Origin: CBDBON01 sp965208395
GTDB lineage: Bacteria > Chloroflexota > Dehalococcoidia > Lucifugimonadales > CBDBON01
Assembly: GCA_965208395.1 (NCBI GenBank)
Contig: CBDBON010000001.1
Location: 1 to 64,000 of the forward strand
DNA: 64,000 nucleotides
Direction of reading: 5' to 3'
Position 1 is the stretch's first letter; each line of letters starts with the position of its first letter. Positions 57,003 through 64,000 of this stretch are shown piece by piece. The position numbers and the translations under genes were made by a program. The notes beneath the pieces are model-generated. The model was given only the letters and a program-made list of their open reading frames with translations, was not told where the DNA came from and searched no databases.

Positions 57003-58728
57003 GGGCATTCTCCTTGTGCTGGTTGAGTGGCGATGCCGTTGGCATGAGCGAAGACGGACCCGGACCTGGCGAACCGACCCGGAGGCATCGGTGGAGGCTC
57101 TGTCTCCGCTGTCTCCTGCTCCAGGGCCTCTACGAGGATGCGCTCGAGACGTGCCACGTCGATCAGGTCTACTGACAGAGCCCTGCGGCAGGCAGCGTCG
57201 AGACGTTCAGGGGAGTAGCGTTCTCCCAACCGTATGAGCTTGTGCCCCTGCCGGATCCTGGCCCAGGGCAGTGGGCCGTCGAAGAGGCGCTCGGCATAGG
57301 CCGCCACGGCCGGTCCGTGCGAAGCTGCGCTGAGCTTGATCCGATCAGGAGCCCTGAGGGTGTAGGCGCTCAGCTCCGACGGGTAGTCTTCAGGGTCGGT
57401 GGACCTGCCGCCGCGGCCCTTCCGTGGGTGGACCTTGATCAGCCTGCCCCGGTAGTAGATGCGCACCAGCTTGCTGCCGAGCCGCACCTCCACCTTCTGG
57501 CCGGGCGGACATATCTCAGACGGCACCGAGTAGAGGGCGTACTGGCAGGCCACGTGGTGGTCGGGATGGACCTTGGCAGTGCGCCAGTCGGTCATCTCGT
57601 AGGGCTCTCCGTTCCACTCCCCCAACGCACTGCGCTCCTCCTGCCGGAAGACGGTCAGGGGCTGCCTGCGGGTGGTGCCGTGCACCCTCTGGCCGGCCAC
57701 CTCCACGCACCACCGCCTGGCCTCAGACCTCATGTCCGCAAGGTCGGTGAAGGTCCCTCCCTTGAAGAACCTCTCGCGGACGTAGGGCACTCCGCGCTCC
57801 ACACGCGGCTTGTCGCGAGGATGGCGCACCCTTGCGGGGTCTGCGATGAAGCCCCGGTGCTGGGAGTACTCCAGGAAGCCGCGCGTCAGGCGGGGATGGA
57901 GCCGGTCGGGGCCGGCCACGGCCGCAGGGAAGTTGTCGATCACCAGGTACTTGGGCACACCCTCGAAGAAGGCCCAGGCAGCCTCCAACCCGTCGATCAC
58001 GTCGACGAGCTTCTGGCTGAAGGTCGGCCAGACGAAGCTGTGCCGCGAGTACGTCAGGACGACGATCAGGGCCCAGACCACGCGGCGGCGGCCGGTCTCA
58101 GCGTCTTCCATCAGGCCCAGGCGACCGAAGTCCATCTCCGCCACTTCGCCCGGCGCTCTCTCTCCCATCCGGACCGTCGTTGGACTTCGCCTCTGCCAGC
58201 CCCGTCGCTGGATGAACCTCCTCAACGATGTGTAGGAGACCCGGCAGTTCCGGTCCGCAAGCAACTCGTGGATGCGGGTCAGTTGCAACCTATCGGCGGT
58301 CAGCCACTCGTAGACCTGGGCGGCCCATGGGGCGAGTATCTCCTCGGTCGGTGCCTCGACCTTCCGAGGACTGCTCACGTTCAGCCCAGACAGACGACTC
58401 AGTTGATCTTCGCTCGCAGCCGGACCGTCGCGCGTCAGACCCGCTCCCAGCGCCGCCGCGATGTACCGGCGGACTGTCGCCCGCGACAAACCTGTACCGG
58501 TCGCTATCTGCCGCTGGCTGTTACCCGACTGCCAGCGTCGGACCACTTCTGCTATCTCCACTCTCGACACCTCCCTGTACGCCATCGCTGCTCCTTGCAT
58601 CAAGGCTCCAGCAATGGTCGCCAATCCGGCGCCCAGGGTGGTCATCCTCCTGGCGAAGTGGTCTAAAGGTCCTGGCGATCTCTCCTTCTACTGGTACATA
58701 GCTCCTGGCGTTTGACACCTTGAGTTGA
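56224..58728 (-). mobile_element. IS21-family insertion sequence
   Basis: istA and istB flanked by a 6-bp direct repeat CACTGC (56218-56223 and 58729-58734), a plausible target duplication. Both ends carry GGCGTTTGA in the same orientation. The usual terminal inverted repeats are not obvious and istB ends at the border, so exact ends are uncertain and the left end may be trimmed. Confidence 0.65.
56999..58585 (-). CDS. istA: IS21-family transposase IstA
   Basis: 528 residues from ATG 58585 with AAGGAG upstream. N-terminal HTH (QRQIATGTGLSRATVRRYI), DDE integrase core (AEMDFGRLGLM, FEGVPKYLVIDN, DKPRVERGVPYVRERFF) and the C-terminal DNA-binding part. Overlaps istB by four bases. The upstream extension to 58645 is not needed. 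Confidence 0.95.
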   Translation of the reverse strand: MAYREVSRVEIAEVVRRWQSGNSQRQIATGTGLSRATVRRYIAAALGAGLTRDGPAASEDQLSRLSGLNVSSPRKVEAPTEEILAPWAAQVYEWLTADRLQLTRIHELLADRNCRVSYTSLRRFIQRRGWQRRSPTTVRMGERAPGEVAEMDFGRLGLMEDAETGRRRVVWALIVVLTYSRHSFVWPTFSQKLVDVIDGLEAAWAFFEGVPKYLVIDNFPAAVAGPDRLHPRLTRGFLEYSQHRGFIADPARVRHPRDKPRVERGVPYVRERFFKGGTFTDLADMRSEARRWCVEVAGQRVHGTTRRQPLTVFRQEERSALGEWNGEPYEMTDWRTAKVHPDHHVACQYALYSVPSEICPPGQKVEVRLGSKLVRIYYRGRLIKVHPRKGRGGRSTDPEDYPSELSAYTLRAPDRIKLSAASHGPAVAAYAERLFDGPLPWARIRQGHKLIRLGERYSPERLDAACRRALSVDLIDVARLERILVEALEQETAETEPPPMPPGRFARSGSVFAHANGIATQPAQGECP

Positions 58729-58736
58729 CACTGCAA

Positions 58737-59267
58737 GTGTCTCGATTACAGGTAGCGGCTCAGCATCTTGATACTAATGCTCATTACTCAGAAGGAATCC
58801 ACACCATCAACATTGGGAGACAAGTCGACTACCATCTTGCTTCATGGTTTGTTCATGTAATCACACTATCTGAACGAGTCCAAACGGTGTTCAGGACAAC
58901 GGCAAAGACATATGTAAGCGACGAGAAAGAAGCCAAGGCACTATACAGTCGATATGAAGAGCGCGTCAGATTAAGAGTCCAATCCTACAGGCAAATGAGA
59001 GTAGGATTTGTGCATGGTGCAAAACAGGTTTATGCTCATGCTCTTACTGAAGAGGGTCTCTGGGAATCCGGCGTTGCTGGTGGCATGACGCCCATTCTGC
59101 TTATTGACGAGTCTTGGTACCCCAACCAAGTTGACAGACTCAGAACTGGTAACTACGCGATGCTCCTCACTGAGACCGAAAGATTGTGCGCAGACTTTGG
59201 CGAGGACTTGCGTCAATTCGAAGAATGTCTTCCGGCTCTCAGGCATCTACCCCCTGTCTCAGACTAG
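58737..59267 (+). CDS. HEPN-like protein of accessory patch
   Basis: About 176 residues from GTG 58737; a TTG at 58725 falls in the insertion border. Mostly helical and AT-rich. It contains RVGFVHG, an R-x4-H motif of the kind used by HEPN ribonucleases (R-x4-6-H), after a charged helix (KEAKALYSRYEERVRLRVQS). HEPN assignment is only a pattern match. It lies between the IS21 element and a transposase scrap. Confidence 0.5.
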   Translation: MSRLQVAAQHLDTNAHYSEGIHTINIGRQVDYHLASWFVHVITLSERVQTVFRTTAKTYVSDEKEAKALYSRYEERVRLRVQSYRQMRVGFVHGAKQVYAHALTEEGLWESGVAGGMTPILLIDESWYPNQVDRLRTGNYAMLLTETERLCADFGEDLRQFEECLPALRHLPPVSD

Positions 59268-59324
59268 AGGTTGGGGCTCCACGATGTCGGTGTACAGGCT
59301 CTTGTTCTCGCTGACGAAACACTA

Positions 59325-59471
59325 GGATCTCATCGCCCCATGGTACCAAGTAAGGCCAACGATCCCTGGCGAATTGGGGTGAACAACCGTCTTACCTTCG
59401 AGGGGATTCTGTACATCGTTCGCACTGGTGCCTTCTGGCGGTCGCCACAGTTGTTCAACAACATGCTCTGA
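59325..59471 (+). pseudogene. IS5-type transposase remnant
   Basis: The frame reads WRIGVNNRLTFEGILYIVRT, then GAFWRSPQLFNNM. This matches the N-terminal part of IS5-family transposases (typically NRLFLEAVLWILRTGAPWRDLP). Only about 45 residues survive, with no DDE core. A decayed scrap. Confidence 0.55.
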
Positions 59472-59478
59472 GAGACCA

Positions 59479-60018
59479 ATGCAAAAACAAGAACTGTTAG
59501 CTTTGTTGGTGCAAGGAATGGAGTCGTGGAACACACAGGTGGACTCTTGGACTGCAAATCGAGAACACCCAGGTCGCCTAGATCTGACAAGGACGAATAT
59601 CGCGGACTTACTTCAGCGCGCTGGACGGCTAACTCAATCCGGGCGGCCAGATCTCCGAGGCTACAACCTCAACCACGCTGATTTTTCAGGTTCGTGGCTG
59701 GCCGAGGTTGACCTGAGCGCTGCTAAGTGCTTCGTCACCAAATTCGAGGACGCTTGGCTCAAAGATGCAGATCTGACTGATGCCGAATTTTCCTTTGTCG
59801 AGTTTAAGGGTGCCCGATTGGGCAGTGCCATACTTTGCGGGACGACTTTCGATAACTCACCCTTGACCGGCGTTGACTTGGAGGGTTCAAATTCTGGACG
59901 GCCAATCTGTTCGACATCCTCCAACGGATTCAGTCGATTCACTTCACCGGGCCGCGCGCTGGCCTTAAGGGAACCATCGGTAGAGTCGCCACGTTACTAC
60001 GCAAGGTCCAGGACTTGA
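59479..60018 (+). CDS. Pentapeptide-repeat part of a frameshifted gene
   Basis: Starts MQKQELLALLVQGMESWN; from about residue 60 it has pentapeptide repeats (DLRGYNLNHADFSGS, DLSAAKC, DADLTDAEF, KGARLGSAIL). After VDLEG (near 59885) the sequence turns non-repetitive (RPICSTSSNGFSRF) and is out of frame. The -1 frame continues sensibly (FKFWTANLFDILQRIQS) into the FRG-domain gene. So the real N-terminal part is about residues 1-136. Confidence 0.65.
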   Translation: MQKQELLALLVQGMESWNTQVDSWTANREHPGRLDLTRTNIADLLQRAGRLTQSGRPDLRGYNLNHADFSGSWLAEVDLSAAKCFVTKFEDAWLKDADLTDAEFSFVEFKGARLGSAILCGTTFDNSPLTGVDLEGSNSGRPICSTSSNGFSRFTSPGRALALREPSVESPRYYARSRT

Positions 60019-60869
60019 GGGAACACTATGCCTCGCGGCCACTGTATGAATCAGTACACATGTACTATCGAGGTGAAGCGTCAGACCGCTGGCCCTTGAT
60101 GCCTAGTGTCATGCGCACGGCACGCTTTCGGGAGTCTGAGGCACAGATGTTGGTAGAAATGCGGTCCCGGCGGCCTCAGGACTTTGCCAACGAGACCGCC
60201 GCGATTGGGCACATGGTGGTTGCCCGGCATCATGAACTGCCAACTAGGCTGATGGATGTAACAAGCAATCCGCTGATTGCGCTCTTTCATGCGGTTTCCA
60301 AAGACGAGCATGCGGGCAATGGACGAGTCCATGTCTTTGTACTTCCCCAATCTATGGTAAAGCCATTCAATAGTGACACGGTTAGCATCGTCGCCAATTT
60401 TGCGAGGCTTCCGAGGGGAGAACAGAATCTTCTGTTAGGGAAGACCAAAGAGGATACCAAGGACGATGTAGATCCTAGCGGCCCACCCGGAGCTGGTGCA
60501 GATAGCTACCGAGCTGCTCTTGAGCACTTGTATCAGCTCATCCAAGAGGAAAAACCATCGTTTGCCGAGCGGATCGATCCTAGAGACTTCCTGAGAGTGT
60601 TCGTAGTCGAACCGCAGAGATCATTCGAACGACTTCGGGCGCAGTCTGGAGCATTCCTGTTGTCGGCCTTCCATGACAGGTATGAGGAGGAGAGCATCAG
60701 AGAGTGGAACAGAGATATCCCTACGTACCATCACTATATGCTTTCCGTTCCTGCTAGGGCGAAGGAAGGAATACGAGACGAATTGTCGATGGCTGACATC
60801 ACCCGTGAGAATCTCTTTCCCAGCCTAGAGGAGACTGCGAGGGCAATCAGAGACAGACACGACGCTTGA
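60015..60869 (+). CDS. FRG-domain part of a frameshifted gene
   Basis: 284 residues as an open frame from 60015, but its coding frame is open and sensible back to about 59880 (GFKFWTANLFDILQRIQSIH). FRG domain: YYRGEASDRWPLMPSVMR, HHELPTRLMDVTSNPLIALFHAV, NGRVHVFVL and FVVEPQRSFERLRAQSGAFLL. Joined to the pentapeptide part by a probable one-base deletion. FRG domains (named for the Phe-Arg-Gly motif) are of unproven function. Confidence 0.75.
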   Translation: MREHYASRPLYESVHMYYRGEASDRWPLMPSVMRTARFRESEAQMLVEMRSRRPQDFANETAAIGHMVVARHHELPTRLMDVTSNPLIALFHAVSKDEHAGNGRVHVFVLPQSMVKPFNSDTVSIVANFARLPRGEQNLLLGKTKEDTKDDVDPSGPPGAGADSYRAALEHLYQLIQEEKPSFAERIDPRDFLRVFVVEPQRSFERLRAQSGAFLLSAFHDRYEEESIREWNRDIPTYHHYMLSVPARAKEGIRDELSMADITRENLFPSLEETARAIRDRHDA

Positions 60870-61047
60870 ACTAAATGGCAGACTGGGCCTAATGGCCCCG
60901 GTGCGTCATGCTCCGCCTGAACTGGTGATCACTGACAGGTCAAGGACTCCGATCGTTCACCTCTCCGAGGGTCGGGTAGGGTCCGGACGATCATGCTACT
61001 CCGGGCCATCCGGAGGCGGCTTCCCTCTGAACAGGAAAAAAAGAGGC

Positions 61048-61326
61048 CTAGCTCCTGTCGCGCCACCACAGGGCTACTGACACGCCTACGGCCACTCCGA
61101 CGGCAATGGACAGGGCCTGGCTTACGAACTGAGCGACTAGGGCAAGGTAGCTGACGCCGGGAGGTTGACTGAGGGGAGCGTAGCCGTACCATCCGCCGCT
61201 CGTGTCCAGCGCCAGCCAGAGTGTGGACAGGGCGCCTATGCCCAGGAGGAGGGCGAGGAGTGCTACGAGGTACTTCAATGGGTAGGGGCGGGTTTCAAAC
61301 CCGCCCCTACGGATGCGGGCGGGCAT
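61048..61326 (-). CDS. Small two-helix membrane protein
   Basis: Up to 92 residues. A first helix (YLVALLALLLGIGALSTLWLAL) and a second (FVSQALSIAVGVAVGVSVALWW) ending in RDRS. The N-terminus runs into a GTAGGGGCGGG palindrome, so the real start is uncertain: ATG 61326 or a TTG at 61278 that avoids the repeat. Function unknown. Confidence 0.5.
   Translation of the reverse strand: MPARIRRGGFETRPYPLKYLVALLALLLGIGALSTLWLALDTSGGWYGYAPLSQPPGVSYLALVAQFVSQALSIAVGVAVGVSVALWWRDRS
61282..61310. repeat. GTAGGGGCGGGTTT palindrome
   Basis: GTAGGGGCGGGTTT-C-AAACCCGCCCCTAC, a perfect 14-bp inverted repeat. A second weaker copy, CGGGTTTGAAATCCGCCCC, lies near 61347-61366. Typical dispersed intergenic repeat. 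Confidence 0.75.
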
Positions 61327-61412
61327 AGGTCGCGTTTCATCGTCAGTCGGGTTTGAAATCCGCCCCTGCGGGTATGGGCGGGCAGAGGTCACATCTCACC
61401 GCCCTCTCCTCT

Positions 61413-62339
61413 TTAGTCCCTGAGGCCGAGCTCCTGGAGGAGGGGAGGGATGCCCTCCTTCTCCTCGTCGGTGAGGGGGCGGAGGGGGCGTGTGACGGCG
61501 TCCGATTCTATGACGCCCATCAGCTTGAGGGCCGACTTCATGGCGCTGAAGCTGGCGGCGTTGGGGCCTCCCCCCTGCGCGAGCTTGGCGGCCCGTGCGG
61601 CCACGATCAGCAGCCGCTCGCACTCGGCGGCCGTCTCGGCGTCGCCCGCCTCCCCGGCCTCCCAGCCGCGGACGGCTATTGCGGGTACGAGGTTGGCGAT
61701 GCCTGGGATGGCCCCGTGCACGCCGATCGCTCCGGCGACGGTGATGCGCAGCGACGACCCGATGAAGCGGAGCAGCGGCGCGCCCGCCTGCTCGCAGAGG
61801 ATGCGGAGCTCTGCCAGCGGCTCGCCCGCGCCGGAGCTGTCCTTGATGCCGACGACGGCCCCCTCGGCGGCGAGCGCGGCGACGGTCCCGGGCGCGACGG
61901 CCGTCTTGACGTTCTGGGGTATGTGGTAGACCCAAAGCGGCAGCGGCACGCGGTCGTGGATGTGCCGGAAGTGGTCCGTGATCTCGTCCTGGGCGTTGGC
62001 GTAGTAGTAGGGCGGGGTGGCGGCGATGCCGTCGACGCCCGACTCCTCCACCGCACGGGCAAGGTCGATGGTGAGGCGCGTGCTCGGATTGGAGATGTTG
62101 GCGATGACGGGGACCCGGCCCGCGACCTGGTCGACGACCGTCTCAATGGTCAGGACGCGGTCGGCGTCGGGCAGGGCGGGAAACTCACCGGTGGTGCCGG
62201 AGGCCCAGATGCCGTAGACGCCGGCGTCTAGCAGGTAGTCGACGAGCCGGCGGAGCGAGCGGGTGTCGACGCTCTCGTCTCCGTTCAGAGGTGTGAGGAT
62301 CGGGACGATTATGCCCTGGAATTTCTTATTGGCTGTCAA
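61413..62339 (-). CDS. Dihydrodipicolinate synthase-family aldolase
   Basis: 308 residues from TTG 62339, chosen for AGGAG nine bases upstream; an ATG at 62372 is also in frame. TIM-barrel class I aldolase: GTTGEFPAL pyruvate site, Tyr in WVYHIPQN and Schiff-base Lys in GIKDSSGAG. The DapA/NanA superfamily; lysine genes are not adjacent, so it may act on sugar acids or other 2-keto acids. Confidence 0.9.
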   Translation of the reverse strand: MTANKKFQGIIVPILTPLNGDESVDTRSLRRLVDYLLDAGVYGIWASGTTGEFPALPDADRVLTIETVVDQVAGRVPVIANISNPSTRLTIDLARAVEESGVDGIAATPPYYYANAQDEITDHFRHIHDRVPLPLWVYHIPQNVKTAVAPGTVAALAAEGAVVGIKDSSGAGEPLAELRILCEQAGAPLLRFIGSSLRITVAGAIGVHGAIPGIANLVPAIAVRGWEAGEAGDAETAAECERLLIVAARAAKLAQGGGPNAASFSAMKSALKLMGVIESDAVTRPLRPLTDEEKEGIPPLLQELGLRD

Positions 62340-62361
62340 CGGTCTTTTCTCCTGTTGTGGG

Positions 62362-62463
62362 GATGCCCTCATCCCAACCTTCCCCCGTCCGCGGGGGAAG
62401 GGATTTTCCTTCTGCCAGGGGATGCCCCCATCCTAACCTTTCCCCGCAGACGGGGGAAGGGAA
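62362..62463. repeat. Two copies of a CCTTCCCCC palindromic repeat
   Basis: GGATGCCCTCATCCCAACC with CCTTCCCCCG-TC-CGCGGGGGAAGG, then GGATGCCCCCATCCTAACC with a similar hairpin ending GGGGGAAGGG. Intergenic between the aldolase and the molybdenum enzyme. Confidence 0.65.
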
Positions 62464-62475
62464 AGAAGGATTCCT

Positions 62476-64000
62476 CTATCGGTTTGCCCAGACCTCCTCC
62501 AGGACGGTCTCCGGCTTCATCGGCAGCCGGGTCATGCGGGCGCCGACGGCGCGGTAGATGGCGTTGGCGATGGCGGCGGGCGGGGGGACGATGTTGACCT
62601 CGCCTACTCCCCTGACGCCGTAGGGGTGGCCGGGGTTGGGGACCTCGACGATCACCGTGTCGATCATCGGCAGGTCGAGGCTGACCGGCATCCGGTAGTC
62701 GAGCAGGGTGGGGTTGTCCATGTGCCCGCTCTCGTTCATGTAGTACTCCTCGTTCAGGCCCCATCCGATGCCCTGGACGCTGCCGCCCTGCATCTGCCCC
62801 TCGACGTAGCTCGGGTGGATGGCCTTGCCGGCGTCCTGGACGACGGTGAAGCGGAGGATGGTGACCTTGCCGGTCTCCGGGTCGACCTCCAGGTCGACGA
62901 TGTTTCCGGCGAATGCGCCGCCGGCGGCGGTGGGATGGACAGCGCTGGAGCCGACGATGTGGCCGCCCGTGTCGGCGAGCTGCGACGCCAACTCCCGGAA
63001 GCTCATGCTCAGCTCGGGGTCGGACCTGGACTGGAAGACGCCCTTCACGAGGTCGACCGAATCGGCGTCGACGTCCCAGATCGCGGCGGCGCGCTCGATC
63101 ATCTGGCGCTTCAGGTCCTGGGCCGCCTCGTAGGCCGCCCATCCGGTCTTGTAGGTGACGCTGCTGCCTCCGGTGCCGCTGGTGTAGCCGACCGAGTCGG
63201 TGTCGACGACGGCCGGGTAGATGTCCCCGGCGGGGATTCCCAGCACCTCGGCGGCCTGGATGGCGACGGAGGAGCGGCTGCCCCCGATGTCGGGGGAGCC
63301 CTCGGTCAGGTAGACCTTGCCGTTGGAGTTGACCCTGAGCGTGCACGCCGACGGGCCGCCGCCGTTCATCCAGTAGCCGACGGCGATGCCCCGTCCCCTG
63401 TTCGGCCCCTCCAGGGGCGCCGAGTAGTTCGGGTGGTCCCTCATCGCCTCCAGGACCTCGACGCATCCGATGCGGGGGTAGACGGGGCCGTCGGCGCGGC
63501 GGGATCCCTCCCTGGCGGCGTTGAGGAGGCGGAGCTCGAGCGGTTCGATGCCGAGCCGCTCGGCCAGCTCGTCGATGACCGTCTCCGTTCCGAAGGCGGC
63601 GTTTGTGGCGCCCGGCGCCCTGTAGGCGTCGGTCTTGGGCTTGTTGACGGTCACGTCGAGGCCGTCGATGACGACGTTGGGGATGTCGTACGCGGCGAAG
63701 ACGATCATGGCGCCCGCGCCGACCGGGGAGCCGGGGAAGGCGCCGGCCTCGTATGCGAGGTATGCCTGGGCGGCGGTGAACTTACCCTCGCTGGTGGCGC
63801 CCATCCTGACCCTGACGAAAGAGCCGGGCGTCGGCCCGGTGCTCTCGAATGCCTCCGTCCTGCTCATCACCATCTTGACGGGATGTCCGGTCTTCCTGGA
63901 CAGGATGGCGGCCACGGGGTCGAGGTAGGCGGCGAACTTGCCGCCGAAGCCGCCGCCGATCTCCATCGGCACCAGCTTCACGTCGGAGACCTCAAGGCCA
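62476..64000 (-). CDS. Xanthine-dehydrogenase-type molybdopterin subunit, partial at window end
   Basis: More than 507 residues; the frame is open through the window edge (GLEVSDVKLVPMEIGGGFGGK), so the N-terminal part, roughly 250-300 residues, is missing. The GTG near 63981 is internal. Motifs: GGGFGGKFAAYLDP, AYRAPGATNAAFGTE, GSPDIGGSRSSVAIQ, YTSGTGGSSVTYKTG and catalytic Glu in GVRGVGEVNIVPPPAAIANAI. Aldehyde/xanthine oxidase-type hydroxylase. Small subunits (2Fe-2S, FAD) probably lie outside the window. Confidence 0.92.
   Translation of the reverse strand, partial: GLEVSDVKLVPMEIGGGFGGKFAAYLDPVAAILSRKTGHPVKMVMSRTEAFESTGPTPGSFVRVRMGATSEGKFTAAQAYLAYEAGAFPGSPVGAGAMIVFAAYDIPNVVIDGLDVTVNKPKTDAYRAPGATNAAFGTETVIDELAERLGIEPLELRLLNAAREGSRRADGPVYPRIGCVEVLEAMRDHPNYSAPLEGPNRGRGIAVGYWMNGGGPSACTLRVNSNGKVYLTEGSPDIGGSRSSVAIQAAEVLGIPAGDIYPAVVDTDSVGYTSGTGGSSVTYKTGWAAYEAAQDLKRQMIERAAAIWDVDADSVDLVKGVFQSRSDPELSMSFRELASQLADTGGHIVGSSAVHPTAAGGAFAGNIVDLEVDPETGKVTILRFTVVQDAGKAIHPSYVEGQMQGGSVQGIGWGLNEEYYMNESGHMDNPTLLDYRMPVSLDLPMIDTVIVEVPNPGHPYGVRGVGEVNIVPPPAAIANAIYRAVGARMTRLPMKPETVLEEVWANR

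Noticed and set aside
57242..58666. 474-residue plus-strand frame
   Set aside because: Exact antisense of istA, which has clear DDE and HTH motifs.

Overview
The window is high-GC bacterial chromosome from what looks like a Chloroflexota (Dehalococcoidia/SAR202-type) genome. That placement is inference. It rests on an hspR-grpE-dnaK operon, a CXXXY-type CcmE, a fused EtfB-EtfA, many amidases, class III aminotransferases and molybdenum hydroxylases, and numerous palindromic dispersed repeats. No 16S gene or phylogenetic marker was tested. Genes are dense and mostly short operons.

Region 1-10,150 is the end of an integrated element abutting a tRNA-Lys gene (10076-10153, minus strand). Its left edge, outside the window, carries a leftward operon: XRE repressor, ImmA/IrrE-type metalloprotease, a single-domain ubiquitin-like protein of the multi-ubiquitin family, and a prokaryotic E2-like protein cut by the window start. 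A promoter whose -10 is buried in a palindrome precedes it. This is the best candidate for a poorly described (probably defensive) system. A repeat-rich, nearly gene-free stretch (1.9-3.1 kb) follows, then a replication-relaxation-like protein, a large P-loop GTPase with its own strong promoter, and a large serine recombinase whose reading frame runs into the tRNA gene.

Region 10.2-34.6 kb is core-like. It holds thioredoxin-like lipoprotein and signal peptidase; ECF sigma, anti-sigma and SIMPL protein; dCTP deaminase followed by a complete riboflavin operon (ribD-ribE-ribBA-ribH) and MeaB; ManC; a class V aminotransferase, an SDR and two tandem class III aminotransferases; ThuA, DUF4389, MOSC and NHL proteins; and the hspR-grpE-dnaK heat-shock operon. 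That operon is divergent from a small zinc-ribbon gene across a shared operator. A sulfite-oxidase-like enzyme and a DUF6282 hydrolase follow.

Region 34.6-55.3 kb is catabolic and respiratory. It has a PQQ-type sugar dehydrogenase, a depolymerase-like esterase, a Zn-dehydrogenase and three amidases. A divergent ECF sigma/anti-sigma pair, an EtfBA fusion and ccmC-D-E follow, then an attenuator-like leader ahead of tandem-duplicated GNAT acetyltransferases. The rest is a zeta-like kinase with a 59-residue partner, a CocE hydrolase, gamma-glutamyltransferase, an enolase-superfamily enzyme, a DUF433 protein and a PEBP lipoprotein.

Region 55.3-61 kb is a second accessory patch with lower GC. It contains an 11-bp-periodic heptamer array, a zinc-finger-like gene interrupted by an IS21-family element, a HEPN-like protein, an IS5-type transposase scrap, and a frameshifted pentapeptide-repeat/FRG-domain gene. 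The window closes with a DapA-like aldolase and the 3' part of a xanthine-dehydrogenase-type molybdenum subunit running off the right edge.
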